Source of the DNA: Actinocatenispora sp963805605
GTDB taxonomy: Bacteria; Actinomycetota; Actinomycetes; Mycobacteriales; Micromonosporaceae
DNA length: 64,000 bases
NCBI GenBank assembly: GCA_963805605.1
Contig: CAWDUX010000002.1
Location: 372,001-436,000 of the forward strand
Direction of reading: 5' to 3'
Of this stretch, positions 55,891-63,790 are shown one piece after another. Each line of letters starts with the position of its first letter. Within the stretch, counting starts at the first letter, position 1. The notes beneath the pieces were generated by a model that was not told the DNA's origin, ran no database searches, and saw only the letters and a program-made list of their open reading frames with translations. A program made the translations under genes and the position numbers.

Positions 55891-56163
55891 CTACCGCTTC
55901 AACGCTCGGTGGCGCCGGAGCAGTGCCGTGATCCGCGTGGGGTTGGCTTCGCCGTTGAGTTCATCGAGCAGCTCGTCCGGACACAGCTCGTACAGGTCAC
56001 CCCACCAGCGGCGTCCCTTGTTGTCCCAGATCCGGTACCCGCCCGCCACCCCTCGGGCCACATACCGCCTTCTGCTCAAGGTCCCTCCCAGCGTCGCTAC
56101 TGCCAGAAGGCTACGAGTCGTACCCTCCTGGCGGACAGGCCCTACGCTGTGATCCGCGGCCAT
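55891..56163 (-). CDS. Small hypothetical protein
   Basis: 90 residues from ATG 56163, or 62 from TTG 56079, which follows a strong GGGAGGG site. The conserved-looking core is RRYVARGVAGGYRIWDNKGR then RWWGDLYELCPDELLDELNG. Such small proteins often sit in accessory regions near XRE regulators. Unknown function. Confidence 0.5.
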   Translation of the reverse strand: MAADHSVGPVRQEGTTRSLLAVATLGGTLSRRRYVARGVAGGYRIWDNKGRRWWGDLYELCPDELLDELNGEANPTRITALLRRHRALKR

Positions 56164-56225
56164 CCGGTCATCACATAGCGATGATGGCCGCGTCCGTCCC
56201 CTACCCGCTTGGAGTGGTACCCGCA

Positions 56226-56429
56226 GTGTCGCAATCAGCTGAGTTCCGTGGCTTCACCGTGGTCTGGCGCGGCTACAACCGCCAGCAGGTCGACCGCTAC
56301 CTCAAGGATCTGTCGCAGGCCGGTTCCCCGGCCAGCCCGCCCCGCTTCCAGATCGTGCTGCGGGGCTATGACTGCCAGCAGGTCGACGCACGCATCAAGG
56401 ACCTCCTGGCAGGCAACACCGACGGCTGA
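56226..56429 (+). CDS. Short protein with two DivIVA-like motifs
   Basis: 67 residues from GTG 56226 (GGAG about 12 nt upstream), or 82 from ATG 56181. It contains two similar units: FTVVWRGYNRQQVDRYLKDL and FQIVLRGYDCQQVDARIKDL. Each matches the N-terminal DivIVA/Wag31 membrane-targeting segment (GYD--EVD-FL). There is no coiled coil to allow normal DivIVA assembly. It may bind or antagonise DivIVA; this is a guess. Confidence 0.6.
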   Translation: MSQSAEFRGFTVVWRGYNRQQVDRYLKDLSQAGSPASPPRFQIVLRGYDCQQVDARIKDLLAGNTDG

Positions 56430-56455
56430 CCGAGTGCCCACACAGGGCGTTGAGA

Positions 56456-56719
56456 TCAGCCACGCTGGCCGGCAGGTTTGTCGTGCTCACCGCCATGCTG
56501 ACTTCCCGGCTGCTGGGTGGCGGGCCGAACCCGCCGCCACAGCCAGAGCAGGAGCGCACAGCTGCTCGCCGTGAGGACGCACAACAGTGCCTGGAACGCG
56601 CGTTCGACGCCGGTGACGTGGGTGGTGGCGACGACAACGGCAGCAAACACGGCGACACACCCGTTGAAGACACTGGCCAGCAGGAAGAACCTGCGCCGGA
56701 ATGCAGGGCTGGGGGTCAT
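56456..56719 (-). CDS. Small membrane protein, unknown
   Basis: 87 residues with two hydrophobic helices (LASVFNGCVAVFAAVVVATT and ALLCVLTASSCALLLWLW) and a hydrophilic C-terminus. The start is uncertain. No family recognised. It overlaps nothing and converges with the DivIVA-like gene. Confidence 0.5.
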   Translation of the reverse strand: MTPSPAFRRRFFLLASVFNGCVAVFAAVVVATTHVTGVERAFQALLCVLTASSCALLLWLWRRVRPATQQPGSQHGGEHDKPAGQRG

Positions 56720-56802
56720 TCGACAGAAGTACCCAGTCTCCTGATAAGCAATCGCTGGCTCCCTCAGCCCCGTCGAGCTGGGCGAGCCGGTGCGGCGTTC
56801 AG

Positions 56803-57849
56803 CTAGGAGTGGCTGCGGCTCAGCTGCGCGAGTTCGCTCAGACCGAGCTGTTGCGACAGCATCCGGTACGGGTACAGCTCCGGCGGTGGCGTGTGCGCGG
56901 CCAGCCGCGCGTGCTCCGCTTCGGTCAGCGCGACGTCGGTCGCGCCGAGCAGATCCTCGAGCTGGTCGAACGTGCGGGGGCCGACGATCGGCGCGACGAC
57001 GCCCTCGACCCCGAGCAGCCAGGCGAGCGCGACCTGGGCGACCGTCGCGCCCTTGTCGCGCGCGATCACTTCCGCCTCATCGACCACGCGGAAGTTTCGT
57101 TCGATCGCGCGGCGGTGGCGCGCCTCCTCGAGGCTGTCCCCGGCGCCGGCCATCCGTGAGCCAGCCGGTGGTTCCGTGTCACGCGAGTACTTCCCGGTCA
57201 GGAAGCCCGCCCCGAGCGGCCCCCACGGAATCATGCCGATGCCAGCGGCGCGGCAGAACGGCAGCACCTCCAGTTCGATCGAGCGCTCCACCAGCGAGTA
57301 CTGCGGCTGCAGCGAGACGAACGGTGCCCAGCCGTTGCGGTCCTGCAGCCCTACCGCCCAGGCGAGCAGCCACGCCGGGAAGTTCGAGGCACCCAGCGCC
57401 CGTACCTTGCCGGCGCGCACCAGCCCGTCGAGCGCCTCCAGCGTGTCCTCCAGCGGCGTGCCGGGGTCCGGTACGTGGACCTGATACAGGTCGATCACGT
57501 CGATGCCCAGTCTCCGCAGGCTCGCGTCACACGCCGCGCGTACGCGCTCGGGCGCGAGGCCCTTCCCGGGAAGGTCGGAGACCGGCATGCCGACCTTCGT
57601 GGCCACCACGACCTCATCGCGGTGCGAGGCAAGCCACGGCGCGAGCGTGCGTTCGGACCTCCCGTCGCCGTACACGTCCGCGGTGTCAAGGAAGTTGCCG
57701 CCCGCCTCAAGGTAGCGGTCCAGCATCCGGTACGACTCGTCGCGCGGTGCCGCGCCGCCCATGAGCATCGTGCCGAGGCTGAGCCGGGTCACCTGGAGCG
57801 GGCCGAGATTCCTGGTCCCCATCGGGGATGTCGTCTTCTCCGTCGTCAT
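56803..57849 (-). CDS. Aldo/keto reductase
   Basis: 348 residues of the NADPH-dependent AKR TIM-barrel family. The catalytic tetrad is in FLDTADVYGDG (Asp, Tyr), VVVATKVGM (Lys) and DLYQVHVPDPGTP (His). GASNFPAWLLAWA, IPWGPLGAGFLTGKY and IVGPRTFDQLEDLL complete the fold. It is divergent from the LysR gene, a frequent regulator-target arrangement. Confidence 0.9.
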   Translation of the reverse strand: MTTEKTTSPMGTRNLGPLQVTRLSLGTMLMGGAAPRDESYRMLDRYLEAGGNFLDTADVYGDGRSERTLAPWLASHRDEVVVATKVGMPVSDLPGKGLAPERVRAACDASLRRLGIDVIDLYQVHVPDPGTPLEDTLEALDGLVRAGKVRALGASNFPAWLLAWAVGLQDRNGWAPFVSLQPQYSLVERSIELEVLPFCRAAGIGMIPWGPLGAGFLTGKYSRDTEPPAGSRMAGAGDSLEEARHRRAIERNFRVVDEAEVIARDKGATVAQVALAWLLGVEGVVAPIVGPRTFDQLEDLLGATDVALTEAEHARLAAHTPPPELYPYRMLSQQLGLSELAQLSRSHS

Positions 57850-57922
57850 GCCGGAGAGGCTAGGAACAGGCCCACCGATGCGTCCAATGCCTAAAATGAT
57901 GTCGTCTCATATCGTCCTGTGC

Positions 57923-58849
57923 ATGATGTCGAGCTCACAGCGCCAGCTGCGCGCCCTGTTGATGGTTGCCGATGAACTGCACGTGGGCCGCGCGGCCGGA
58001 CGGCTCGGCGTCACGCAACCCTCGCTCAGCCGGCAGATCGCCGCCATCGAGAAGGACCTCGGCGTGCCGCTGTCCCCTCGGGAACGGAGGCGGTTCGTCC
58101 TGACCCCGGCCGGCGAGACCGTGGTCGCCGGGGCCCGCGAACTGCTCCGCCGGGGCGACGAGGTCGTACGCGACGCCCACCGCGCCCACGCCGGCGAGGT
58201 GGGCACCCTTCGGCTGGGCTTCGTCCAGTCGGCAACCTACGACATGGTCCCGCGGCTCGTCAGTGCCTTCCGCGCCGCGTACCCGGACGTCGTTGTCAAC
58301 CTCCGCGCCATGGCGACTCTGGAACAGAGCGAAGCACTGCGCGCCGGCCACCTCGACGCCGGCCTGCTGCGGCCCGTCACCGCGCTGCACGGCTTGGCGA
58401 CGAGGGTCATCTCACGCGACCCGCTCGTTGTAGCCCTACCGGCGACCCACCGGCTCGCATCGTACGAACGAGTGCCGCTCGCCGCACTGGCCGACGAGTC
58501 GTTCCTGCTCTATTTCCGGGATTCCGGGCCGGTCGTGTATGACACGATCATCGGTTGCTGCCTGGCCGCAGGGTTCAGCCCACGGATCGTGCAGGAGGCA
58601 CAGCTCCAGGCCATCCCCGCACTTGTCGCCGCCGGACTGGGCGTCTCCCTTCTCATCTCACCGACACCACCGCATGATCCGAGCCAGGTCGTCTACCGCC
58701 CGATCCAGGACGACCTCCCGCTCTGGGACATGGCACTTGCCTGGTCGACGGACAACCACTCGCCTACCCTGGCCCGATTTCTGGCTGTCGCCACGGATGA
58801 CTCGTCACACAGCGAATCAGCGCTCAGAGGTACCACCAGCCGTCGCTGA
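57923..58849 (+). CDS. LysR-family transcriptional regulator
   Basis: 308 residues from ATG 57923 (ATG 57926 is equivalent). N-terminal HTH RQLRALLMVADELHVGRAAG then RLGVTQPSLSRQIAAIEKDL. The effector domain follows (GTLRLGFVQSATYDMVPRLV, DPLVVALPATHRLA). A short dyad ATGA-N7-TCAT lies at about 57896-57910 between it and the divergent aldo/keto reductase, the likely target. Confidence 0.9.
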   Translation: MMSSSQRQLRALLMVADELHVGRAAGRLGVTQPSLSRQIAAIEKDLGVPLSPRERRRFVLTPAGETVVAGARELLRRGDEVVRDAHRAHAGEVGTLRLGFVQSATYDMVPRLVSAFRAAYPDVVVNLRAMATLEQSEALRAGHLDAGLLRPVTALHGLATRVISRDPLVVALPATHRLASYERVPLAALADESFLLYFRDSGPVVYDTIIGCCLAAGFSPRIVQEAQLQAIPALVAAGLGVSLLISPTPPHDPSQVVYRPIQDDLPLWDMALAWSTDNHSPTLARFLAVATDDSSHSESALRGTTSRR

Positions 58850-58914
58850 CGCGGATCCCGTCAGACATGATGTCGGTCGACACGCGGAGATCCGATGATT
58901 GCTGGCGTCCGGGC

Positions 58915-59364
58915 TCAGTGATCAGCCGGCTGGTCCGGACCGTACAGATGCTGGCGGACCAGCTCGTCCTGCTCCAGCACCGTGTCCACGATCTGCCAGA
59001 ACTCCGGCAACCGGGGGTGGGCGCGGCCCTCGGCGCGGGTGAGTTTGTGACCGTAGAGCGGACCGTCCGGGGCGACGCTCCCGCCATCGACGAGAGTGGC
59101 AGCGGGCGCGGGGGAGTTGTCGACCGGCCCGACCCGGCACCCGAACGTCACATGGTCGTCGAACGTGTCAGCGCCCCAGGTGCCGAGGATCGCGTCGATC
59201 CAGGTCTCGTGCACTCCGTCGTGGTGGTAGTTGCTCGCGTAGTACACCGCCAAGGCATCGCCCTCGGAATGCACGAATGCCCAGGTCCGCTCAGTGGGTG
59301 TGGCACAGCAGTCACAGGTGAGCTGCCGTACCTGCCGACTGGTCCTGTCGATCACAAGATTCAC
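58915..59364 (-). CDS. Hypothetical protein with N-terminal Cys cluster
   Basis: 149 residues. The N-terminal LTCDCCATPTERTWAFVHSE resembles a small metal-binding ribbon. The rest (YYASNYHHDGVHETWIDAIL, FWQIVDTVLEQDELV) matches uncharacterised actinobacterial proteins. Function not known. Confidence 0.6.
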   Translation of the reverse strand: MNLVIDRTSRQVRQLTCDCCATPTERTWAFVHSEGDALAVYYASNYHHDGVHETWIDAILGTWGADTFDDHVTFGCRVGPVDNSPAPAATLVDGGSVAPDGPLYGHKLTRAEGRAHPRLPEFWQIVDTVLEQDELVRQHLYGPDQPADH

Positions 59365-59515
59365 AGCCGGAGACCTACAGTCCTGCGGTACCTACGCGTG
59401 CCCCGCGCCAGTGGCGGCGGGCGCTTGCCAGGGTTCAACGCAGGCAACGGATGCGCGGTGCTGTCATGAATAGCCCCAAGGGACCCCTCGCCTCTGGCGA
59501 CGAACGACGCCGTGC

Positions 59516-61663
59516 TCAGGGGGCGGGGCGGGCTTCGGGGTAGCGGTGGTCCAGGTGGAGTGCCGGGCCGCCGCGCAGTACGTGGTCTGCGAAGGCGGTG
59601 ACGTACGCCGAGGTGACGACAAGGCCGCGGTCGCCGTCGATCGGGCCGAGCTGCACCAGGCTGTGCAGGGGCGTGGGGATGTAGTAGGCGGCGTAGTCGG
59701 TGAAGTTGAAGTGTTGTGCGCCGGCGATCTCGTACCGGAAGCTCGGGCCGGTACTGGCCGCGCGCAGCGTACGGCTGGCGGTGGCGATGTCGCGGTGTAC
59801 GGAATCGCTGGGGTGGCAGTCGCCGGCCACGCAGTCGCCGGGGGTGCCGAGCAGCATCATCGGCGCCGTCAACCCCTGGTGCACGACGGCGCTGTACGGG
59901 GTGCCGTCCAGGTCCACCGCGCCGGCGCAGCGCCGGTCGTCGTGGCACGCCTGCAGCGACGCCGCACCGCCGAAGGAGTGCCCGATGTAGACGACGTGCG
60001 CGGCGTCGACATGCCCGGCGATCCGACCACCGAGCTTGCTCATCCGCCCGGCGACGAAGCGGGCATCGCCGGCCCACAGCGGTACCAGCCGGTCGCCGGT
60101 GCTGTCGCTGAAGTTCTGCGGGTTCCCCAGCGTGGTGGCGCGGACCGGCTGTCCATCCAGGACGGTGAGATTGGCGCTGTAGGTGGGCGTGACGCCCGCG
60201 ACGAGGAAGCCCTGACTGGCCAGATCTTCGGCGAGGGTGCTGAACTGTGGCGCCGCCAGCCCCATCCCGGGTTCGAGTACCACCAGCGGAAAGCGCCCGG
60301 CGGTGACCGGCGCGTCGGCGATCGAGTGGGTGTGCAGCGCATCCAGCCGGTTGGCCAGGATCCCGAACTGCAGCATGCCCGCCCAGTGGCCGGGCGCGTA
60401 CGGTGCCGGCCGCCCGGTCGTTGCGGCCGGCGCGGGATACCACACCCAGACCGACAGTTCGCGGTGCCGGCCGTGGCCGGGTGCGAGCGGATCGGTGCGG
60501 CTGGTGTCGGTCCAGTCGTAGGTGCTCCGGCCGACCCGGTACGGCCCGGTCGGAGCGGGCAGCGCTCGCGGCAGCACGTGCCGTACGCCCAGGTAGCCCA
60601 CGGTGCCCACCGCCGCCAGTACGAGCACCAGCGGCACCGCGACCAGCGCCTTGACCAGCCGGTGCCGGCGCCGCCGGACCGACTGCGCGAGCAGGGTGAT
60701 CAGCCCGACCAGCAGGGCGACCACGGCGATCAGCACAGCCAAGCCGCCCCAGCCGCTGGGCCGGTAGTCGACCAGGGCACCGATCCCGCCCCGCAGCCCG
60801 AGAGCGACCGGCACGCCGGCGACCATGGCGTACCCGGCGCACACCAGTGCGGGCCGTCGCGCCGGTGCGATCGACCGGACCGGGTTGGTCGGTCGCAGCA
60901 CACCCAGGTAGGCGTTCAGCGGTACCAGTGCGGTGACCAGGCACGCTGTGCCGAGCATGATCCGCGCCGCCGCAGCCTCGGCCGGGTTCGGGCCGAGACC
61001 CTCACCCAGCGCCTCGCCCAGCGTGAAACCCGCCGACAGGGCGACGCCGGCCAGGATCGCGGCGGCGAGCCGGTGGCGGCGCAGCCCGTACCGGCCGCCG
61101 ACGACCACCCGCCGCAGCCAGTTCGCCGCGCGGTCCACCGCTGCGCCGGACGCGCCCCAGCGGCGGGCCAGGTCACCGATGCCGGCCAGTACCTCATCGG
61201 CCCAGTCCGCAGCGCCCGCATCCGGTGCGGGAGCCTCGACCCGCCGTACGGCCCAGCATCGGGCGCCGGCCGCTGCCGCAACCAGTGTCACCACCGCCAG
61301 TGCTGCGATCAGCAACCGGCCGGTGCCACCCCAGGCGGCCTGCTGCGTGCGCAGGGCGACGGCGATCCAGTCGGTCACCGCGGTCACGGCGACCATGCCG
61401 ACGAGCGCCCGGCCGCCGCGCAACAGTTCCCGCCCGCCGGGACGTCGGCTGAGGATCCGTACGACCACTGCCACGGCCAGCACGGGCACCAGCACCTGGG
61501 TGAACGAGACGACCACGTCGTACGGGTCGTCCTGCCAGGGGCTGTGCGCCCGCAGCGCCCGTACCTGCGTGGTGGCCCACGCGAACGCGGTGAACAGCGC
61601 CGCGCAGCCCACACACCACCACGACGCCCGGCGTACCGCGGCCGGCAGGCGGTCCTCGTCCAT
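59516..61663 (-). CDS. Membrane-anchored alpha/beta hydrolase, PAF-acetylhydrolase-like
   Basis: 715 residues. The first 360 or so contain about seven or eight membrane helices. The C-terminal part (about 375-715) is an alpha/beta hydrolase: nucleophile Ser563 in VVYIGHSFGGAASL, acid candidate in AGAVDLDGTPY (about 581-589), and His651 in GAQHFNFTD. These match bacterial PAF-acetylhydrolase/lipase relatives (ELSVWVWYPAP at the domain start). Tandem 15-bp repeats lie upstream of its start. It is the third gene after padR and the membrane protein. Confidence 0.8.
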   Translation of the reverse strand: MDEDRLPAAVRRASWWCVGCAALFTAFAWATTQVRALRAHSPWQDDPYDVVVSFTQVLVPVLAVAVVVRILSRRPGGRELLRGGRALVGMVAVTAVTDWIAVALRTQQAAWGGTGRLLIAALAVVTLVAAAAGARCWAVRRVEAPAPDAGAADWADEVLAGIGDLARRWGASGAAVDRAANWLRRVVVGGRYGLRRHRLAAAILAGVALSAGFTLGEALGEGLGPNPAEAAAARIMLGTACLVTALVPLNAYLGVLRPTNPVRSIAPARRPALVCAGYAMVAGVPVALGLRGGIGALVDYRPSGWGGLAVLIAVVALLVGLITLLAQSVRRRRHRLVKALVAVPLVLVLAAVGTVGYLGVRHVLPRALPAPTGPYRVGRSTYDWTDTSRTDPLAPGHGRHRELSVWVWYPAPAATTGRPAPYAPGHWAGMLQFGILANRLDALHTHSIADAPVTAGRFPLVVLEPGMGLAAPQFSTLAEDLASQGFLVAGVTPTYSANLTVLDGQPVRATTLGNPQNFSDSTGDRLVPLWAGDARFVAGRMSKLGGRIAGHVDAAHVVYIGHSFGGAASLQACHDDRRCAGAVDLDGTPYSAVVHQGLTAPMMLLGTPGDCVAGDCHPSDSVHRDIATASRTLRAASTGPSFRYEIAGAQHFNFTDYAAYYIPTPLHSLVQLGPIDGDRGLVVTSAYVTAFADHVLRGGPALHLDHRYPEARPAP

Positions 61664-61685
61664 GGTCGTCTCCTCGTTCCCGCTA

Positions 61686-61715
61686 CTACGTGAAACGATA
61701 CTACGTGAGACGATA
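61686..61715. promoter_or_regulatory. Tandem 15-bp repeats, candidate PadR operator
   Basis: CTACGTGAAACGATA (61686-61700) is directly followed by CTACGTGAGACGATA (61701-61715), differing by one base. They lie 23-52 bp upstream of the hydrolase start. The same TACGT--A-ACGATA core occurs before padR (62902-62915). Confidence 0.6.
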
Positions 61716-61721
61716 TTCAGA

Positions 61722-62567
61722 TCAGCGGCGGCTCATCGCCCGCAACGCCGGGACCGTACGCCAGGTACTCAGCAGTGCGCCGCCGGCGGCCAGCACGGCG
61801 AGGGCCGCGCCAGTGGAGGCGACCGGCCCGTGCCCGGTCAGCAGTACGGCCGCGACCTGCGCCACCGCCAGTGCGACCAGCGCAGCCGTCACGCCGACGG
61901 CCAGCACCGCGGGCAGGCGCATCGACTCCGCCGACGGCCCGGCCCGGCGCAGCGCCACGGGGGGACCGGCCATCCCGACCACGGCGAGGGCAGCGAGCCC
62001 CACCAGCCAACCGAGTACGGCCAGCACGAACCCGAGCGACGGATGTGGCCACGCCGCCGGGTGTCCCTGCCGCAACAGCCACACGCCACCCGCACCCGCC
62101 GACTCCAGCGCCAGCAGTACGGCGGCGGGCAGCAGCGGTCGCCACACCGGGCGCCGGCCGGAACGCAGCGCCGGCAGCAGAACCCGGTGGGCCAGCAGCA
62201 GCGCGCACCCGGCCGCGACCGCGCCGCCGGCCAGCATCGCCAGCCACGCGCCGGTCACCAGCATGCGTACCGTTGCGGTGGCAGCTGGTACCGGCGGGTC
62301 GAGCAGCGCCCGGGCCACCACCGGAAGCGCCAGCATCCCTACACACCAGGCGACCCAGGTCGCCGACAGTCCGGCCTGCACCCGCCGGCGTACCCGCTCG
62401 GCCGGCTCGCCGACGAAGACCGGGCGCAGCCACGCCGCCGCCGCACCCACCGCCACGTCCCAGTACACCCACGGTCCGGCCGGTGTGTCCTCGATCAGGG
62501 CGGCCAGTTCGGCCCCGTACCGCTCGCGAAAGGACGGCGGGTAGCAGGCCAGCAGCAGGCGGATCAC
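61722..62567 (-). CDS. Integral membrane protein, unknown
   Basis: 281 residues. The N-terminal segment MIRLLLACYPPSFRERYGAE is typical of permease-prefix/HAAS-like proteins paired with PadR regulators. About six to seven hydrophobic helices follow. The start overlaps the padR stop by 4 nt, so the two are translationally coupled. The role is probably in membrane homeostasis or signalling, which is inferred. Confidence 0.75.
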   Translation of the reverse strand: MIRLLLACYPPSFRERYGAELAALIEDTPAGPWVYWDVAVGAAAAWLRPVFVGEPAERVRRRVQAGLSATWVAWCVGMLALPVVARALLDPPVPAATATVRMLVTGAWLAMLAGGAVAAGCALLLAHRVLLPALRSGRRPVWRPLLPAAVLLALESAGAGGVWLLRQGHPAAWPHPSLGFVLAVLGWLVGLAALAVVGMAGPPVALRRAGPSAESMRLPAVLAVGVTAALVALAVAQVAAVLLTGHGPVASTGAALAVLAAGGALLSTWRTVPALRAMSRR

Positions 62568-62884
62568 GGCTGCGCCGTCGCCAGTCGCGCCAGCCCGGTA
62601 CGCGCGAACCGCGACATGTCGGTCAACCGCTCGGACAACGCCTGCGCCCCCTGCGCGGTCAACCGGTACGGCCGGCGGCGTTCCTCGCCGGGCAGCGCCT
62701 CCACCAGGCCGCGTTCCTCCAGCCGGGACAGCGCCCCGTACAGCGTTCCCGGCCCCATGGTGATCCCGGCCTGCTCGGCGACATCCTGCACGATGGCGTA
62801 CCCGTGCTTGGGCCCGTCGGCCAGACTGCCGAGGATCAACAGCGGCGGGTTCCCCCAGGTCAACTGGTCGCTACGACGCACCAC
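62564..62884 (-). CDS. PadR-family transcriptional regulator
   Basis: 106 residues, typical small (s1-type) PadR. Winged helix with NPPLLILGSLADGPKHGYAI, VQDVAEQAG, TMGPGTLYGALSRLEERGLV and RRRPYRLTAQGAQALSERL. It heads an operon with the membrane protein and perhaps the hydrolase. It probably autoregulates through the motif at 62902-62915. Confidence 0.9.
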   Translation of the reverse strand: MVRRSDQLTWGNPPLLILGSLADGPKHGYAIVQDVAEQAGITMGPGTLYGALSRLEERGLVEALPGEERRRPYRLTAQGAQALSERLTDMSRFARTGLARLATAQP

Positions 62885-62897
62885 GGCGCCACCCCCT

Positions 62898-62920
62898 CTA
62901 GTACGTCATACGATACAATC
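62898..62920. promoter_or_regulatory. Candidate PadR operator before padR
   Basis: TACGTCATACGATA at 62902-62915 matches the tandem repeats ahead of the hydrolase (TACGT--A-ACGATA). It forms an imperfect dyad GTACGT/ACGATAC and lies 18 bp upstream of the padR start. The region is between padR and the divergent phosphotransferase. Confidence 0.55.
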
Positions 62921-62988
62921 ACGCCCGAAGGGCCGTGCTGTTCATCGGGACGATAAAGGCGGCGACGTGGGTGGGCGTCCCCGCGATA

Positions 62989-63735
62989 ATGGCCGGCGTG
63001 GATGAGGTCAAGGTCGTCGTTGCGCACAGCGAACGCGCGACGCTGCGCGTCGGTGACGTGTTCCTGAAGGTCGACGCCGATCAGGCGCGGCTCGACGTCG
63101 AGGTCGAGGCGATGGCCCTGGCGCCGGTACCGACCCCGGAGATCCTGTGGCGCAAGCCGCCCGCACTCGCGCTCGCCGCCCTGCCCGGCATGGCACTTGG
63201 TCGCCTCGGCGAGCCGTCGCCCGCCTCGCCGGCGGCGTGGGCTGCGGCGGGCGCCGCCGTACGGAAGCTGCACGAGGCGCCGCTGCCGCCCTGGCCCGGC
63301 CCGCGCACCGGCGAGATCGCCGCGAAACTCGACAGCGAATGCGAATGGCTGATCAGCAGTGGCGTCCTTCCCGCTGACCTGGTACGGCGCAACCGCGAGG
63401 TCGCCGAGGCCGCGCTGCGGCCGTACCCGCCGGTGTTCGCGCACGGGGACCTGCAGATCACCCACGTGTTCGTGGAGGGGGACGAGGTCACCGGCGTGAT
63501 CGACTGGTCCGAGGCCAGCCGGGGCGACGCACTGTACGACCTCGCCATTCTGACGCTCGGCCACGAGGAACGCCTGGACGATCTGCTCGCCGGTTACGGC
63601 ACCGACGTGGACGTCGATGTGATCCGCGCCTGGTGGTCGCTGCGGAGCCTGCGGGCGTCCCGCTGGCTGATCGAGCACGGCTTCGACCCGGACGCACCGG
63701 GCTGCGAGTTCGACGTACTGCGCGCCCGGATGTGA
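62989..63735 (+). CDS. APH-fold phosphotransferase
   Basis: 248 residues from ATG 62989 (GTG 62998 is also possible). Aminoglycoside-phosphotransferase/choline-kinase fold. The catalytic loop reads FAHGDLQITHVFV and the metal Asp is in VTGVIDWSEAS. The Asn usually found in the Brenner motif (HGDLxxxN) is His here. Substrate unknown; many actinobacterial members are not antibiotic resistance enzymes. Confidence 0.8.
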   Translation: MAGVDEVKVVVAHSERATLRVGDVFLKVDADQARLDVEVEAMALAPVPTPEILWRKPPALALAALPGMALGRLGEPSPASPAAWAAAGAAVRKLHEAPLPPWPGPRTGEIAAKLDSECEWLISSGVLPADLVRRNREVAEAALRPYPPVFAHGDLQITHVFVEGDEVTGVIDWSEASRGDALYDLAILTLGHEERLDDLLAGYGTDVDVDVIRAWWSLRSLRASRWLIEHGFDPDAPGCEFDVLRARM

Positions 63736-63790
63736 ACCCCGCCGGGCAAACCGGTTGTCGGAAGCGGCACGTGGGACCGACACTCCCGAG

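Noticed and set aside
59546..61693. 715-codon + strand frame opposite the hydrolase
   Set aside because: Mirror of the real gene in the third-position-rich frame; the product is Arg/Gly/Gln repeats without domains.
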